The notes: generated by a model not told the origin, from the sequence alone. Positions 47,242 through 59,329 are shown, counted from the first letter of the stretch. The stretch: 64,000 nt of DNA from Polynucleobacter necessarius (GCF_900096755.1 NZ_LT615227.1:1538538-1602537); one strand, 5' to 3'. Translations and numbers: made by a program.

Positions 47242-49263
47242 CTAGCGAACAAAAGGCAGGTAAGCATACAAAACCCAAGCCAGCAAAATCGCCAAGCCAG
47301 CAATCATTGCAAATGCGTAGTGATAGAGATAACCGGATTGCAAATGGCGAATAGCTCCAGCAAAGCGACCTACAGAGTACGCACTGCCGTTAACAAAGAA
47401 TCCATCGATAACCTTTTGATCACCACGATGCCATAAGAAGCTGCCAATCCAGATGAGCCCCTTTGCAAATACTGCTTGATTTAATTCATCAAGGTAGTAC
47501 TTGTTATCAAATAATTTCTTGATTGGCGCAAAAGTCTCTGCAACCTTTGCTGGCAATTTAGGTGCCCATAGATAACCAACTGCAGCAGTTAATACACCAA
47601 GAACGACCAACAGCAATACCGGTGATGTGAACGCATGAATCGCCGTTGCTACAGGACCGTGGAACTCATCTTCCAACTCTTTCATGACTGGGTGACGAGC
47701 CAGATCAATAAAGATGGAATCGCCAAAGTATGTACCGAACAACAATGGTGAGATTGTGTAGAAACCAATGATGACTGAAGGAATAACCAAAAGGATTAAA
47801 GGCAATGTCACCACGAATGGGGATTCGTGCGGCTTTTGACCTGGAGCCAATCCATGATGGTCGTGGGCATGTGAGTCAGCATGACCCCAGCGCGCTTTTC
47901 CGTGGAATACATAGAAGTAGAGACGGAAGGAATACAAAGCAGTTACAAATACACTGGCCATCACGGCAAAGTAGGCAAATCCAGAACCTGGAATATGGCT
48001 TGCAGCAACAGCTTCGATGATGGAATCTTTTGAATAGAAACCTGAAAAGAATGGCGTTCCAACTAGCGCCAAATTACCAAGCAGCATCATGAGGCAGGTA
48101 ACTGGCATATATTTCCAGAGGCCGCCCATCTTACGCGTATCTTGCTCGTGGTGCATACCCAAAATTACGCTACCTGCAGCTAGGAACAACAGAGCTTTAA
48201 AGAATGCATGGGTCATCAAATGGAAAATTGCTACTGGGTAAGCAGAAACACCCAATGCAACAGTCATATAACCCAACTGGGACAAGGTTGAGTAAGCAAC
48301 TACACGCTTGATATCGTTCTGGACGATGCCAAGGAACCCCATAAAGAGCGCAGTAATAGAGCCGATAACCAAGATAAAGCTCAACGCCGCATCTGAAAGC
48401 TCAAACAGTGGAGACATGCGTGACACCATAAAGATGCCTGCGGTAACCATCGTTGCAGCGTGAATCAATGCAGAAATCGGTGTTGGACCTTCCATCGAGT
48501 CAGGCAACCAAACGTGAAGCGGAAACTGTGCAGACTTACCCATTGCGCCAATGAACAAGCAAATGCAGGCAACCGTCATGAGGTTCCAGCTTGTGCCAGG
48601 CAATGTTTGTGCTGCTAAAGCAGAGTTCTGCGCAAAGATCACGTCATATTGCATTGAACCAGTGCTGGCAAGCAAAATACCAATGCCCAGAATGAAGCCA
48701 AAGTCACCGACGCGGTTAACTAGGAAAGCCTTCATATTGGCAAATACCGCAGATTGACGTTCAAAGTAAAAGCCAATCAGCAAATAAGAAACTACACCCA
48801 CCGCTTCCCAGCCAAAGAAAAGCTGCAAGAGGTTGTTGCTCATTACGAGCATCAGCATGGCAAAAGTAAAGAGTGAGATGTATGAGAAGAAGCGGTTATA
48901 GCCCTCTTCCCCATGCATATAGCCAATGGTGTAGATGTGAACCATCAATGACACGAAGGTCACAACACACATCATGGTTGCCGTTAACGGATCAATTAGA
49001 AAGCCAATATCCAAATTGAGTTCGCCCAACTGCATCCAGCGATAAACGGTTCCGTTGAAATAGAAGCCATCCATTACCTGAACAAGAACATTGCATGACA
49101 AAACAAAAGCAATCGTGACACCCAAGATAGTCACAAATTGACTGGCGCCATGTCCAATGCGGTTACCGCCTAATTTGGTGCCAAAAAAGCCAGCAATCAT
49201 TGAGCCAACTAATGGCGCCAACGGAATTGCACAGAGAACAGGGATATTTAAGGTCAATTGCAT
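47242..49263 (-). CDS. nuoL: NADH-quinone oxidoreductase subunit L
   Basis: 673-residue distal antiporter-like subunit with the long lateral helix typical of NuoL. Seen: FFGWEAVGVVSYLLIGFYFE (key Glu), AQFPLHVWLPDSMEGPTPIS, and VQNDIKRVVAYSTLSQLGYM (key Lys); GFYSKDSIIEA. The C-terminal quarter contains a His-rich cytoplasmic/periplasmic loop (HADSHAHDHHGL) and the amphipathic helix segment. It starts two bases after nuoK. Confidence 0.96.
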   Translation of the reverse strand: MQLTLNIPVLCAIPLAPLVGSMIAGFFGTKLGGNRIGHGASQFVTILGVTIAFVLSCNVLVQVMDGFYFNGTVYRWMQLGELNLDIGFLIDPLTATMMCVVTFVSLMVHIYTIGYMHGEEGYNRFFSYISLFTFAMLMLVMSNNLLQLFFGWEAVGVVSYLLIGFYFERQSAVFANMKAFLVNRVGDFGFILGIGILLASTGSMQYDVIFAQNSALAAQTLPGTSWNLMTVACICLFIGAMGKSAQFPLHVWLPDSMEGPTPISALIHAATMVTAGIFMVSRMSPLFELSDAALSFILVIGSITALFMGFLGIVQNDIKRVVAYSTLSQLGYMTVALGVSAYPVAIFHLMTHAFFKALLFLAAGSVILGMHHEQDTRKMGGLWKYMPVTCLMMLLGNLALVGTPFFSGFYSKDSIIEAVAASHIPGSGFAYFAVMASVFVTALYSFRLYFYVFHGKARWGHADSHAHDHHGLAPGQKPHESPFVVTLPLILLVIPSVIIGFYTISPLLFGTYFGDSIFIDLARHPVMKELEDEFHGPVATAIHAFTSPVLLLVVLGVLTAAVGYLWAPKLPAKVAETFAPIKKLFDNKYYLDELNQAVFAKGLIWIGSFLWHRGDQKVIDGFFVNGSAYSVGRFAGAIRHLQSGYLYHYAFAMIAGLAILLAWVLYAYLPFVR

Positions 49264-49265
49264 GA

Positions 49266-49574
49266 CTAGCCTTTTAGGTGGTCAAGATCTTCGGCATTAA
49301 TGGTGTCTACCTTACGGAAGAGCACAACCAAAATTGCCAAACCGATAGCTGCCTCAGCAGCTGCCACAGTCAAAATAAAGAATACGAATACTTGACCTGC
49401 CATATCACCCAAATAATGAGAGAAGGCAACAAAGTTCATGTTTACCGACAAGAGCATCAACTCAATTGCCATGAGCAGAACGATGACATTCTTACGATTT
49501 AAGAAAATACCAATCACACTGGTGGCGAACAAAATAGCACCAAGCACTAAATAATGGGCGAGAGTAATATTCAT
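49266..49574 (-). CDS. nuoK: NADH-quinone oxidoreductase subunit K
   Basis: 102 residues, three helices (about 5-21, 29-50, 61-84), including the two conserved mid-membrane acids ([13 protein letters not shown] and [13 protein letters not shown]) that link proton half-channels. The ATG overlaps the nuoJ stop as ATGA. Confidence 0.95.
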   Translation of the reverse strand: MNITLAHYLVLGAILFATSVIGIFLNRKNVIVLLMAIELMLLSVNMNFVAFSHYLGDMAGQVFVFFILTVAAAEAAIGLAILVVLFRKVDTINAEDLDHLKG

Positions 49575-50212
49575 TCTTTCTCTCCTCTTGTATCTTGCTT
49601 TGCAGCCATATCTGAACCCATCTTCACAATGCGCATACGATCTGCAGCAACCACATTTACTTGCTCATGGATATTCTGAGATTTTGAGTCTTTCCGATTG
49701 CGCAATGTCAAGGCAACAGCAGCAATGATGGCCACCAACAAGATCACACCAGCCACCTCAAAGGCATAAACATAGTCTACAAAGATCAACATGCCCAAAG
49801 CTTGAGTATTGTTTGCCATTACCTCTTCCGGCATTGGTTGAACTGGTGCGTTGGTACCAATAAAGCTACGAATGATGACGATGGATAACTCCAACACAAT
49901 CACTGCGCCCATTAAAAATGCAACAGGTAAGAATTTTTTGAAATCTCGACGTAGATGCTCTAAATCCAACATCATCACAACGAATAAGAAGAGAACCATT
50001 ACAGCGCCGACATAAACCAAAATTAAGGCCAGACTCAAGAATTCTGCTTTAAGGAGCATCCAGATACCAGATGCACAGAAAAAAGCCCATACGAGGAACA
50101 GTGCAGCGTGCACTGGGTTACGTGCTGTAATCACGCGCAATGCTGAAATCACCAGTAAACCAGCGAAACCGTAAAAGAAAACTGCGAATAATGTAGATGG
50201 ATCGAATGTCAT
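49571..50212 (-). CDS. nuoJ: NADH-quinone oxidoreductase subunit J
   Basis: 213-residue membrane subunit with five helices, including the family signature helix [21 protein letters not shown] (pi-bulge helix that moves during turnover). The C-terminal 40 residues are hydrophilic ([16 protein letters not shown]...), somewhat longer than in E. coli but usual for beta-proteobacteria. Overlaps nuoK by four bases. Confidence 0.94.
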   Translation of the reverse strand: MTFDPSTLFAVFFYGFAGLLVISALRVITARNPVHAALFLVWAFFCASGIWMLLKAEFLSLALILVYVGAVMVLFLFVVMMLDLEHLRRDFKKFLPVAFLMGAVIVLELSIVIIRSFIGTNAPVQPMPEEVMANNTQALGMLIFVDYVYAFEVAGVILLVAIIAAVALTLRNRKDSKSQNIHEQVNVVAADRMRIVKMGSDMAAKQDTRGEKE

Positions 50213-50232
50213 ACTAGTTAAGCTCGATTCGA

Positions 50233-50724
50233 TTAACGATAAGGTGCATCAACTGCACGGTTAGCGGCGATGTCTTTTTCATACTTGTCGCCGACTGCCA
50301 AGAGCATTTCTTTAGTGAAGTACAAATCGCCGCGTTTGTCGCCGAAATACTCAAAAATATTAGTTTCTACAATCGCATCAACCGGGCATGCCTCTTCGCA
50401 AAAGCCGCAGAAAATACATTTAGTCAGATCAATGTCGTAGCGACTAGTACGACGTGTTCCGTCATCACGTTCTGCTGTTTCAATTGTGATGGCATACGCT
50501 GGACATACTGCCTCGCACAATTTACAGCCAATGCAACGCTCTTCGCCATTTTCATAACGACGTAGCGCATGCAATCCACGGAAACGATTAGACAAAGGAG
50601 TCTTTTCGTCAGGGTATTGAACAGTAATTTTTGGTTTAAAGAGATAGCGACCTGTAATAGACATACCAGTCAAAATATCTTTAAGCATCAAGCTATCGAG
50701 GAATTGGGAAATTTTCTTAAACAT
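50233..50724 (-). CDS. nuoI: NADH-quinone oxidoreductase subunit I
   Basis: 163-residue peripheral subunit carrying two [4Fe-4S] clusters (N6a/N6b). Both ligand sets are intact: [12 protein letters not shown] (about residues 61-72) and [12 protein letters not shown] (about 100-111). An amphipathic N-terminal helix anchors it to the membrane. It passes electrons to N2 in NuoB. Eleven bases after nuoH. Confidence 0.96.
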   Translation of the reverse strand: MFKKISQFLDSLMLKDILTGMSITGRYLFKPKITVQYPDEKTPLSNRFRGLHALRRYENGEERCIGCKLCEAVCPAYAITIETAERDDGTRRTSRYDIDLTKCIFCGFCEEACPVDAIVETNIFEYFGDKRGDLYFTKEMLLAVGDKYEKDIAANRAVDAPYR

Positions 50725-50735
50725 GATTGATCAAC

Positions 50736-51809
50736 TTATTTCCAAATATTCCATGGGGATATAACCCATGCGCCGATAACAACCACCCAGAATACGGAGA
50801 TGGGGATAAAGATCTTCCAGCCCAAACGCATGATTTGGTCATAGCGATAACGCGGCAATGTGGCACGCAACCAAATAACGCATGACAAAAGGAAGAAGGT
50901 TTTGCCAAACAGCCAGAAGAAACCTGGAATATCGCGCAAGATAGGCAAATCAACAATTGGTAGCCAACCGCCCAAGAACATGATTGACGCTACAGCAGCA
51001 ATCAAAATCATATTGGCGTATTCAGCTAGGAAGAACATCGCAAAAGACATGCCTGAGTACTCAACCATGTGTCCAGCAACAATCTCAGACTCACCTTCAA
51101 CCACGTCAAATGGGTGACGGTTTGTTTCAGCTACACCGGAGATGAAATAGATCAAGAACATTGGCAGCAATGGGAGCCAGTTCCATGACAAGAAATTCAA
51201 GCCCATTCCTGCAAAGAAGCCCTGCTCTTGCGAGGCAACGATAGCGCTTAAATTCAAAGATCCAGAAGTCAGCAGTACAGTAACCAATGCAAAGCCCATA
51301 GCAATCTCATAGGAGATCATCTGAGCTGAAGCGCGCATTGCGCCAAGGAATGGGTATTTAGAGTTTGAAGACCAACCAGCCAAAATCACGCCATAAACGC
51401 CAATAGATGAAATGGCCATGATGTAAAGAAGTCCGGCATTGACATCAGCTAAAACCATCTTGGCTTGGAAAGGTATCACCGCCCACGCTGCAAACGCAGG
51501 CATGATCACCATGATTGGGGCAATGAAATAGAGTACTTTGCTAGCTTGAGCTGGAGAAATGATCTCCTTCATCAAGAGCTTTAAGGCGTCTGCAATTGGC
51601 TGCAACAAACCCAATGGGCCTACGCGATTTGGCCCAAGGCGAATGTGCATCCAGCCGATTAACTTTCTTTCCCACAGGGTTAAGTAAGCTACGCAACCAA
51701 ACATTGGCAATACGATGATGACGATACGCACCAATGCCCAAACCAATGGCCATAAAGAACCAAAAATGGCTTCGCCTTGGGTGGTAATGAGGTTCAAGAA
51801 ATTATCCAT
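50736..51809 (-). CDS. nuoH: NADH-quinone oxidoreductase subunit H
   Basis: 357-residue membrane subunit forming the quinone-access chamber. Eight or more helices. Seen: [57 protein letters not shown], and [20 protein letters not shown] with the conserved acidic loop. It starts nine bases after nuoG. Confidence 0.96.
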   Translation of the reverse strand: MDNFLNLITTQGEAIFGSLWPLVWALVRIVIIVLPMFGCVAYLTLWERKLIGWMHIRLGPNRVGPLGLLQPIADALKLLMKEIISPAQASKVLYFIAPIMVIMPAFAAWAVIPFQAKMVLADVNAGLLYIMAISSIGVYGVILAGWSSNSKYPFLGAMRASAQMISYEIAMGFALVTVLLTSGSLNLSAIVASQEQGFFAGMGLNFLSWNWLPLLPMFLIYFISGVAETNRHPFDVVEGESEIVAGHMVEYSGMSFAMFFLAEYANMILIAAVASIMFLGGWLPIVDLPILRDIPGFFWLFGKTFFLLSCVIWLRATLPRYRYDQIMRLGWKIFIPISVFWVVVIGAWVISPWNIWK

Positions 51810-51817
51810 CTCGTACC

Positions 51818-54139
51818 TTATGCCTTGCTTACAGTTACCGGACCAAACATCGATCCTAATTTCGCACTAGCCATAGTGCCAGCAGAAATTCTGATGGCGC
51901 CTGGCGCTAGATTTGCCTCTAATGTCGCAGGCATATCAACAGACTGTGAACCCTGAGTAACGCGCACTGCATCACCCGTCTTTAAGCCCAACTCTATAAA
52001 TGTGGTTTGATTCAATCCAGCTTGGTTTCCGCGCTTCGCATCACGTGTTAATTGCAATGCAGATGAACGACGCACAATTTGATCGCCAGAATAAATATTG
52101 ACGTCGGCTACGCGCTCTAAACCACTATTAGTAATTGCATTGGCACCGGCACCGGCAACAGTACTCGTCAAAGGTTGATTGCTAAGTCGAGTACAATAGT
52201 TATCATCCAACGCCTCACCCAGCACTTCTTCTGGCGCATTAAACAAGAAACCATCTAAGCCTAACAGTCCACCAAGAACTCTAAGCACTTTCCATGCGGG
52301 ACGTGAATCACCCAAAGGCTTAACAGCAGGTTGAATCGTTTGCGCTCTACCTTCTAGATTGACGAAGGTAGATACTGTTTCGGTAAATGTGGAGATTGGC
52401 AAAATGACATCAGCCACTTCCATCAAGTCAGCGCTCTTATAAGCGCTCAAAGCGATTACTGTGTTTGCTTTAGCTAAAGCGGCACGAGCAGCAACTGGAT
52501 TTGGTAAGTCGGAGTCTGGTTCAATATTCATCAGCAGCACTGCGCGGCGATCGCCAGACAACACTGATTCAACACCAGAGCCATTTGCATTTACTAAAGC
52601 GGCGCCAACTGCGTTACCACCAACAGGCAAGAAACCAAAACTAGCACCCGTCTGCGCAGAAATAAATTGAGCTAGCACCTGAATGTCAGAGGCTTGTGGA
52701 TGGGCAATAGCAGCAGATCCAAGCAACACTGAAACAGCGGAGCCTGAGAGTAGGCTATCAGCCAGTTTTTGAGCTTGCGCTGAAACGGTAACGTTAGGCG
52801 TACCAGATGGAGCAGATGCAGATTTTGCCTTCGCAATCGCTAATGCAACCTCACTTAATGTATTAAGCCATGCGCTTGGAGCGGCAGCAATGGCGCTGCT
52901 TGAGATAAGCCAATCATCACCACCAGCATCAATCCGAAGCACCTGTAAACCACGCTTGCTTGCAGTGCGAATACGGGCTGCGAATACGGGCTGCTCTTTA
53001 CGTAAGAAGCTACCAATAATTAAAACGCGATCTAACTCATTTACTTTTGCAACTGGCATACCCAACCAAGGAGCGGCTGCTGCCCCCTTAATATCGGTTT
53101 GACGCAAGCGAGTCTCAACTTGACTTGAGCCAATACCACGCACTAATTTTTGCAAGAGATGCAATTCTTCCGTGCTGGAAATTGGATGCGCTAAAGCACC
53201 GATAGATTCAGGTCCGCTTTCAGCAGAAATTGTCTTCAAAGAGTGAGCAACGTAATCCAATGCTGACTGCCAGTCAGTCTCAAGCCACTGACCGCCCTGC
53301 TTAACCATGGGTGTTGTGACGCGATCAGCACTGTTTAAGCCTTCATAGGAGAAACGATCACGATCGCTAATCCAGCATTCGTTAATTGCTTCGCTCTCCA
53401 AAGCAACTACGCGCATAACCTTATTCGCTTTTGTTTGTACCGTTGTATTAGCACCCAAGCTATCGTGTGGGCTTACAGAGCGCTTACGACCGAGCTCCCA
53501 AGTGCGAGCTTCATAACGGAACGGCTTGCTTGTTAATGCGCCAACTGGACATAAATCAATCATGCTTCCAGAAAGCTCTGAATCTACGGTCTGACCTACA
53601 AAGGTTGTGATCTCAGAATGTTCACCACGGTTAATCATGCCCAACTCCATTACGCCTGCAACTTCTTGGCCAAAGCGTACGCAACGGGTGCAGTGAATAC
53701 AGCGCGTCATCTCCTGCATGGAGATCAAAGGGCCAACATTTTTGTGGAATACAACACGCTTCTCTTCATCGTAGCGTGAATTGGACTTGCCGTAACCAAC
53801 TGCTAAGTCTTGTAATTGACACTCTCCACCTTGGTCGCAAATTGGGCAATCCAAAGGATGGTTAATGAGCAAGAATTCCATCACGGAGCGTTGCGCTTCT
53901 ACCGCTTTAGCAGAATGCGTAAACACCTTCATGCCCTGAGTAACTGGAGTTGCGCATGCAGGCAATGGTTTAGGAGCCTTCTCTACCTCTACCAAACACA
54001 TGCGGCAGTTAGCAGCGATAGACAATTTCTTGTGATAGCAGAAGTGAGGAACGTAGGTGCCAAGCTTATTCGCGGCATGCATCACCATCGAACCTTGCGG
54101 AACCTCTACTACCTTACCATCTAATTCGATCTCTACCAT
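51818..54139 (-). CDS. nuoG: NADH-quinone oxidoreductase subunit G
   Basis: 773-residue iron-sulfur subunit of the NADH module. Seen: N-terminal [2Fe-2S] ferredoxin-like domain ([20 protein letters not shown]), His-ligated cluster region ([15 protein letters not shown]), and [4Fe-4S] ligands [16 protein letters not shown]; then a molybdopterin-oxidoreductase-like domain ([20 protein letters not shown]) without a cofactor in complex I. I prefer the ATG at 54139 (MVEIELDG), which matches homologues; an in-frame GTG lies two codons upstream. Confidence 0.95.
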   Translation of the reverse strand: MVEIELDGKVVEVPQGSMVMHAANKLGTYVPHFCYHKKLSIAANCRMCLVEVEKAPKPLPACATPVTQGMKVFTHSAKAVEAQRSVMEFLLINHPLDCPICDQGGECQLQDLAVGYGKSNSRYDEEKRVVFHKNVGPLISMQEMTRCIHCTRCVRFGQEVAGVMELGMINRGEHSEITTFVGQTVDSELSGSMIDLCPVGALTSKPFRYEARTWELGRKRSVSPHDSLGANTTVQTKANKVMRVVALESEAINECWISDRDRFSYEGLNSADRVTTPMVKQGGQWLETDWQSALDYVAHSLKTISAESGPESIGALAHPISSTEELHLLQKLVRGIGSSQVETRLRQTDIKGAAAAPWLGMPVAKVNELDRVLIIGSFLRKEQPVFAARIRTASKRGLQVLRIDAGGDDWLISSSAIAAAPSAWLNTLSEVALAIAKAKSASAPSGTPNVTVSAQAQKLADSLLSGSAVSVLLGSAAIAHPQASDIQVLAQFISAQTGASFGFLPVGGNAVGAALVNANGSGVESVLSGDRRAVLLMNIEPDSDLPNPVAARAALAKANTVIALSAYKSADLMEVADVILPISTFTETVSTFVNLEGRAQTIQPAVKPLGDSRPAWKVLRVLGGLLGLDGFLFNAPEEVLGEALDDNYCTRLSNQPLTSTVAGAGANAITNSGLERVADVNIYSGDQIVRRSSALQLTRDAKRGNQAGLNQTTFIELGLKTGDAVRVTQGSQSVDMPATLEANLAPGAIRISAGTMASAKLGSMFGPVTVSKA

Positions 54140-54171
54140 GCTCACTTTAAGATATCCCGTGCTCTAAATCT

Positions 54172-55470
54172 TTATAAAGGTTTCGCAGAATCTAAGCAGC
54201 GCTTATGTTCTACGTGATACGCAAATTCATCCATGTAATGCTTCAACATGCCACGTACTGGCATCGCAGCTGCATCACCTAAAGCACAAATCGTACGACC
54301 CTGAATGTTGGCAGCTACGTCATTGAGCAAATCTAAATCCTCAGGACGCCCTTGGCCATGTTCAATGCGGTGAACAATGCGCCACAACCAGCCAGTACCT
54401 TCACGGCATGGTGTGCACTGACCACATGATTCTTCATGATAGAAATAAGACAAGCGCTCTAATGCACGAACCATGCAGCGTGTCTCATTCATTACGATCA
54501 CGGCACCTGAACCCAACATAGATCCAGCTTTAGCAATGCTGTCGTAATCCATTGTGAGTTCCATCATCTGCGCACCAGGCACAACAGGAGATGAAGATCC
54601 ACCAGGAATTACTGCTTTTAACGCCTTGCCATCACGCATGCCACCAGCGAGCTTTAACAGCTCTGCAAAAGGTGTGCCCAATGGAATCTCATGGTTACCA
54701 GGATGAACCACGTCACCAGAAATAGAGAATATTTTTGTTCCACCGTTATTCGGTTTGCCAAGGTCCAAATAGGCTTGACCGCCGATGGCCAAAATAAATG
54801 GCACAGCAGCAAAAGTTTCGGTGTTATTAATTGTTGTTGGTTTGCCATACAAACCAAAACTTGCCGGGAAAGGTGGCTTAAAGCGTGGCTGCCCTTTTTT
54901 GCCCTCTAAAGATTCGAGCAATGCAGTTTCTTCACCGCAAATGTATGCACCCCATCCAGGTGCAGCATGCAATTGGAATGAAAAATCGCTACCAAGAATC
55001 TTATCGCCTAAGTAACCAGCAGCACGCGCTTCTTCTAGGGCCTCTTCAAAACGTGTGTACACCTCAAAGATTTCGCCATGAATATAGTTGTAGCCAGTTG
55101 TAATACCCATGGTGTAAGCACCAATGATCATGCCTTCGATTAAGGCATGCGGGTTGTAACGCATGATGTCGCGGTCTTTAAAAGTACCAGGTTCACCTTC
55201 GTCGCTGTTACAAACTAAATACTTTTGCCCTGGGAACTGGCGCGGCATAAAGCTCCACTTCAAGCCAGTTGGGAAGCCTGCACCACCACGACCACGTAGT
55301 GATGAAGCTTTTAATTCAGCAATGATGGCATCCGGAGCAACTTTATCGTTAATTAAATGACGGAGCTGTTGATAGCCGCCACGACTTTCATAATCTTTTA
55401 AACGCCAGTTATCTCCATTTAATCCGGCGAGGATTAAAGGCTTGATGTGGCGATCGTGCGAGCAGGTCAT
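54172..55470 (-). CDS. nuoF: NADH-quinone oxidoreductase subunit F
   Basis: 432-residue subunit that binds FMN and NADH and carries cluster N3. Seen: [20 protein letters not shown] and [14 protein letters not shown] (NADH/FMN site), [19 protein letters not shown], and cluster ligands [15 protein letters not shown] with a later Cys ([12 protein letters not shown]). The ATG overlaps the nuoE stop as ATGA. Confidence 0.97.
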   Translation of the reverse strand: MTCSHDRHIKPLILAGLNGDNWRLKDYESRGGYQQLRHLINDKVAPDAIIAELKASSLRGRGGAGFPTGLKWSFMPRQFPGQKYLVCNSDEGEPGTFKDRDIMRYNPHALIEGMIIGAYTMGITTGYNYIHGEIFEVYTRFEEALEEARAAGYLGDKILGSDFSFQLHAAPGWGAYICGEETALLESLEGKKGQPRFKPPFPASFGLYGKPTTINNTETFAAVPFILAIGGQAYLDLGKPNNGGTKIFSISGDVVHPGNHEIPLGTPFAELLKLAGGMRDGKALKAVIPGGSSSPVVPGAQMMELTMDYDSIAKAGSMLGSGAVIVMNETRCMVRALERLSYFYHEESCGQCTPCREGTGWLWRIVHRIEHGQGRPEDLDLLNDVAANIQGRTICALGDAAAMPVRGMLKHYMDEFAYHVEHKRCLDSAKPL

Positions 55471-55973
55471 GCTGCTTTCCCTTCTGCACGTAACTCACTT
55501 AACAATGCATCAATCTTTTCTTTGCTCATAAAGCTGCACATGCGCTTGTCATTTACCAACATAACAGGAGAATCGCCGCAAGCACCCATACACTCACCCT
55601 CTTTCAAGGTAAAAGTGCCACAAGGTGTAGTTTCGTTGTAGCCAATACCCAATGTTTCTTTTAAGTAAGTGACTGCAGTTTCACCGTGCGTCAACTGGCA
55701 AGGCAAATTGGTGCAAATAACCAATTTGTATTTGCCAATTGGCTTTGTGTTGTACATGTTGTAGAAAGTAGCAACTTCCTCAACAGCAATGCTAGGCATT
55801 TCCAAAATTTGCGCTACTGTGGCAATCACCTCAGGTGAAACCCAACCTACTTCAGTTTGAGCGGCAATCAAGCAAGCCATGACAGCAGATTGCTTTTGCT
55901 CTGCTGGATATTTAGCGATATTACGGCGCATGTCTGCGCGCGTTTTATCGGATAGTTGAAGAGTGGTAGTCAT
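55467..55973 (-). CDS. nuoE: NADH-quinone oxidoreductase subunit E
   Basis: 168-residue thioredoxin-like subunit with [2Fe-2S] cluster N1a. Ligands are visible as CTNLPC and [12 protein letters not shown]-terminal helical part ([20 protein letters not shown]) is typical. Between nuoD (23-base gap) and nuoF. Confidence 0.95.
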   Translation of the reverse strand: MTTTLQLSDKTRADMRRNIAKYPAEQKQSAVMACLIAAQTEVGWVSPEVIATVAQILEMPSIAVEEVATFYNMYNTKPIGKYKLVICTNLPCQLTHGETAVTYLKETLGIGYNETTPCGTFTLKEGECMGACGDSPVMLVNDKRMCSFMSKEKIDALLSELRAEGKAA

Positions 55974-55996
55974 TAAATATTCCTTGGCCCGCTGAT

Positions 55997-57250
55997 TTAG
56001 CGGTCAATCTCCCCAAACACAATATCTTGGGTACCAATAATAGTTACCGCGTCAGCCAGCATGTGGCCGCGTGACATCTCGTCCATTGCAGATAAATGAA
56101 CAAATCCTGGCGCACGAATCTTCATGCGATACGGCTTGTTAGCGCCATCTGAAATGAGATAAATACCAAACTCACCCTTAGGATGCTCAACAGCTGAGTA
56201 AGCCTCACCATCAGGAACGTGAATACCTTCTGTAAAGAGTTTGAAATGGTGAATCAACTCTTCCATATTGGTCTTCATGTCTACACGCTTAGGCGGAGAA
56301 ACCTTATGGTTGTCGCTCATGACTGGACCTGGATTTGCCTTCAACCAAGCTACGCATTGTTTAATGATGCGATTAGATTGGCGCATTTCTTCCATGCGAA
56401 CTAGATAGCGGTCATAAGAGTCGCCATTTACGCCTACCGGAATATCAAAGTCCAGGCGATCATAGACTTCATATGGCTGCTTCTTACGAAGATCCCACTC
56501 AATACCAGAGCCACGCAACATTGGGCCGGTGAAGCCAAGCTGCAAAGCGCGCTCAGGAGTCACAATGCCGATATTAACTAAACGCTGCTTCCAAATACGG
56601 TTATCAGTTAACAGATTGCAGTACTCATCAACGTTTGCATCAAAGCTATTGGCAAACCGCTCAATGAAATCAAGCAATGTACCGCTACGGTTTTCATTCA
56701 AACGCTTGATAGCTGAAGTACTGCGAATTTTGTTCTTTGTGTACTGAGCCATCTGATCAGGCAAATCGCGATATACGCCGCCTGGACGATAGTAAGCGGC
56801 ATGCATACGCGCGCCAGATACTGCTTCATACATATCAAAGATGTCTTCACGATCGCGGAAGGCATAGAGGAATACCGCCATCGCACCAACGTCAAGACCA
56901 TGACAGCCGATCCACAGCAGGTGATTTAATAAACGGGTTAACTCGTCATACATCACACGGATGTACTGTGCTCGCAAAGGAACATCTACCTGCAACAGCT
57001 TTTCAATTGCCATTACATAAGCATGCTCATTGGACATCATAGACACGTAATCCAAACGATCCATATAAGGAACGTTCTGAATCCAAGTACGAGTCTCCGC
57101 TAATTTTTCAGTAGCACGGTGCAATAAGCCGATATGAGGATCAGCGCGCTGGATCACCTCTCCATCGAGCTCAAGCACTAAGCGCAGTACGCCGTGCGCA
57201 GCAGGATGCTGAGGGCCGAAATTGAGGGTGTAGTTCTTAATTTGTGCCAT
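55997..57250 (-). CDS. nuoD: NADH-quinone oxidoreductase subunit D
   Basis: 417-residue subunit that, with NuoB, forms the quinone-reducing site. Seen: [20 protein letters not shown] (quinone-site His), [34 protein letters not shown], and the C-terminus ending VFGEIDR. Homologous to NiFe-hydrogenase large subunits without metal ligands. Three bases after nuoC. Confidence 0.97.
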   Translation of the reverse strand: MAQIKNYTLNFGPQHPAAHGVLRLVLELDGEVIQRADPHIGLLHRATEKLAETRTWIQNVPYMDRLDYVSMMSNEHAYVMAIEKLLQVDVPLRAQYIRVMYDELTRLLNHLLWIGCHGLDVGAMAVFLYAFRDREDIFDMYEAVSGARMHAAYYRPGGVYRDLPDQMAQYTKNKIRSTSAIKRLNENRSGTLLDFIERFANSFDANVDEYCNLLTDNRIWKQRLVNIGIVTPERALQLGFTGPMLRGSGIEWDLRKKQPYEVYDRLDFDIPVGVNGDSYDRYLVRMEEMRQSNRIIKQCVAWLKANPGPVMSDNHKVSPPKRVDMKTNMEELIHHFKLFTEGIHVPDGEAYSAVEHPKGEFGIYLISDGANKPYRMKIRAPGFVHLSAMDEMSRGHMLADAVTIIGTQDIVFGEIDR

Positions 57251-57253
57251 GAC

Positions 57254-57853
57254 TTAAACCGGACCTCCGTACTGCTCTTCACGAACAATGCGTGGAGTAA
57301 TTTCTCTAGCCTCAATCGTGACAGGCTGATAGACAACGCGCTTCAATTCTGGGTCGTAACGCATTTCCACATTGCCGCTGATTGGAAAATCTTTTCTAAA
57401 TGGATGACCAATAAAGCCATAGTCTGTGAGGATACGACGTAGGTCGTCATGACCATCAAACAAAATGCCATAGAGGTCAAATGCCTCGCGCTCAAACCAG
57501 TTAGCTGAATTCCAAACCGGTGTGATTGAAGCCACTAATGGATAACTGTCATCTGCTGCAAATACGCGCACACGTAGGCGCCAGTTGTGCTCAATGGAGA
57601 GTAAGTGACTAACTACGCCAAAACGCTGACCACTCCATGCGCCGTCACGGAAATCTTGATAATCCACGCCACATAAATCAATCAATTGCTCAAATGCGAG
57701 TGATGGGTCATCGCGCAAGAGCAAGACGGATTCTAAGTAGGTATCTGCATTAACAACAACAGTCACTTCACCAAGGGCGGTTTCGATTGATAGAGCGCGC
57801 TTACCTAAAACTTTTTCTAGATTGGCTGCTAATTGAACTAAACGGTCTGACAT
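57254..57853 (-). CDS. nuoC: NADH-quinone oxidoreductase subunit C
   Basis: 199-residue peripheral subunit supporting NuoD. Signature [20 protein letters not shown], then [18 protein letters not shown]. NuoC and NuoD are separate genes here, as in most bacteria but unlike E. coli, where they are fused. Three bases after nuoB. Confidence 0.96.
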   Translation of the reverse strand: MSDRLVQLAANLEKVLGKRALSIETALGEVTVVVNADTYLESVLLLRDDPSLAFEQLIDLCGVDYQDFRDGAWSGQRFGVVSHLLSIEHNWRLRVRVFAADDSYPLVASITPVWNSANWFEREAFDLYGILFDGHDDLRRILTDYGFIGHPFRKDFPISGNVEMRYDPELKRVVYQPVTIEAREITPRIVREEQYGGPV

Positions 57854-57856
57854 GGT

Positions 57857-58339
57857 TTAAGCCTTCCGCGCAATCGTGCTAGTGCGAGCGATCTTTGATT
57901 GCAATTGAATGATTCCGTAGATCAATGCCTCTGCAGTTGGAGGGCAACCAGGAACATAAATATCCACCGGCACAATACGGTCGCAACCGCGCACTACTGA
58001 ATAGGAGTTATGGTAATAACCGCCGCCGTTAGCACATGAGCCCATCGAGATAACCCAACGCGGCTCTGGCATTTGATCGTAAACCTTGCGTAAAGCAGGT
58101 GTCATTTTGTTGCATAAAGTACCAGCAACAATCATTAAGTCAGACTGACGCGGAGATGGGCGGAACATCACACCAAAACGGTCTAGGTCATAGCGGGATG
58201 CGCCAGCATGCATCATTTCAACAGCACAACAAGCCAAACCAAAGGTCATAGGCCATAAAGAACCATTGCGCGCCCAGTTAATTAACTGGTCAGCAGTAGT
58301 TGTAACAAAACCTTCTTTGAGAACGCCTTCTAATGCCAT
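57857..58339 (-). CDS. nuoB: NADH-quinone oxidoreductase subunit B
   Basis: 160-residue subunit with terminal [4Fe-4S] cluster N2, the electron donor to quinone. Ligands: tandem Cys in [25 protein letters not shown], and [15 protein letters not shown] use the ATG at 58339 ([14 protein letters not shown]), as in homologues; a longer frame upstream overlaps nuoA and lacks family sequence. Confidence 0.96.
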   Translation of the reverse strand: MALEGVLKEGFVTTTADQLINWARNGSLWPMTFGLACCAVEMMHAGASRYDLDRFGVMFRPSPRQSDLMIVAGTLCNKMTPALRKVYDQMPEPRWVISMGSCANGGGYYHNSYSVVRGCDRIVPVDIYVPGCPPTAEALIYGIIQLQSKIARTSTIARKA

Positions 58340-58344
58340 ATCTA

Positions 58345-58704
58345 TCACTCCCAATCGAGAGCGCCCTTTTTCCAGATATATACAAATCCCACAATGAATT
58401 CCAAGAGGAAAATCACCATAGAGGCGTAGCCAAGCCAACCAATATCACGCAGAGCAACGCCCCACGGGAACAGGAATGCTGTTTCTAAATCGAATAAGAT
58501 GAAGAGAATGGCAATGAGGTAATAACGCACGTCAAACTTCATACGCGCATCTTCGAAAGCTTCAAAACCACACTCATATGGTGACAGTTTTTCAGCATCG
58601 GGCTTTGAAGGAGCCAAAATTTTTCCGAGGAACATGGGGACTAAACCGACCCCAATACCTACGAGGATGAAAAGCAGAACAGGAAAGTAATTAGCGAGAT
58701 TCAA
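58345..58704 (-). CDS. nuoA: NADH-quinone oxidoreductase subunit A
   Basis: 119-residue membrane subunit, three helices (about 7-27, 62-82, 88-108) and the conserved loop [21 protein letters not shown] around residues 42-61 that lines the quinone chamber. First gene of the 14-gene nuo operon; five bases separate it from nuoB. Confidence 0.96.
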   Translation of the reverse strand: MNLANYFPVLLFILVGIGVGLVPMFLGKILAPSKPDAEKLSPYECGFEAFEDARMKFDVRYYLIAILFILFDLETAFLFPWGVALRDIGWLGYASMVIFLLEFIVGFVYIWKKGALDWE

Positions 58705-58771
58705 AATAGCCCTGATTCGTTTGTCTGGTAAATCCTAAAAGCAGCAAATTATTAATTATTCCACTTCATTC

Positions 58772-58806
58772 AGTATTGATTTAGAGCAAAAACCCTAAGC
58801 AATACT
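58772..58806. promoter_or_regulatory. Hairpin between tRNA-Leu and nuoA
   Basis: AGTATTG (58772-58778) pairs with CAATACT (58800-58806); after a one-base bulge TTTAG pairs with CTAAG, giving 12 bp around a 10-base loop. No T-run follows on either strand, so it may be a processing or leader structure in the tRNA-nuo region, or an imperfect terminator. Confidence 0.45.
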
Positions 58807-58813
58807 CATTTTT

Positions 58814-58898
58814 TGGTGCCGACGGCGAGACTCGAACTCGCACAGCCTAAGCCACTACCCCCTCAAGATAGTGTGTCTACCAATTTCACCACGTCGGC
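58814..58898 (-). tRNA. tRNA-Leu (anticodon GAG), CCA encoded
   Basis: Class II tRNA with long variable arm, 85 bases with CCA at 58814-58816. Acceptor GCCGACG (5' end at 58898) pairs with CGTCGGC; anticodon loop TTGAGGG-type with GAG; T-arm TGCGAG-TTCGAGT-CTCGC; discriminator A. Reads CUC/CUU. The order secG, tRNA-Leu, nuoA is a conserved proteobacterial arrangement. Confidence 0.95.
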
Positions 58899-58984
58899 AT
58901 CTTGCAAAACCCATCAATTCTACTGCATTGCACAAGCTGACTACCCCATTTTTGGGGCAGATAAATCCGTAAAAACCTACTTTT

Positions 58985-59329
58985 TTACTTAGGAACTGCA
59001 GGTTTTGTTGGGTCCTGAACAGGTGCTACTGGAGCAGCTGGCGCTACCACCGGGGCCACTGTTCCAGACAGGACTCCAGGACTGACTTCCTTTTTATTGC
59101 CAATCCAGGTGATGCCTAGAGTGGAAATAAAGAAAACAGCCGCAAAAATAGCAGTTGCGTGGGAAAGGAAGTTGGCAGAACCGCTGGCGCCAAAGAGGCT
59201 ACCAGAAGAGCCTGATCCAAATGCAGCACCCATATCAGCGCCCTTACCTTGCTGCAATAACACCAGCAAAATGACAGCAACCGCTGAAATTACCTGCAAT
59301 ACGATTAGTAATGTCTTAAACCATTCCAC
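58985..59329 (-). CDS. secG: Preprotein translocase subunit SecG
   Basis: 114 residues. Two helices (about 3-22 and 53-72) around the conserved loop VLLQQGKGADMGAAFGSGSS are the SecG signature; it supports SecYEG in protein export. The C-terminal about 35 residues are Ala/Pro/Val-rich (VAPVVAPAAPVAPVQ), common in beta-proteobacteria. 22 bases after tpiA on the same strand, and followed by tRNA-Leu. Confidence 0.94.
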   Translation of the reverse strand: MEWFKTLLIVLQVISAVAVILLVLLQQGKGADMGAAFGSGSSGSLFGASGSANFLSHATAIFAAVFFISTLGITWIGNKKEVSPGVLSGTVAPVVAPAAPVAPVQDPTKPAVPK

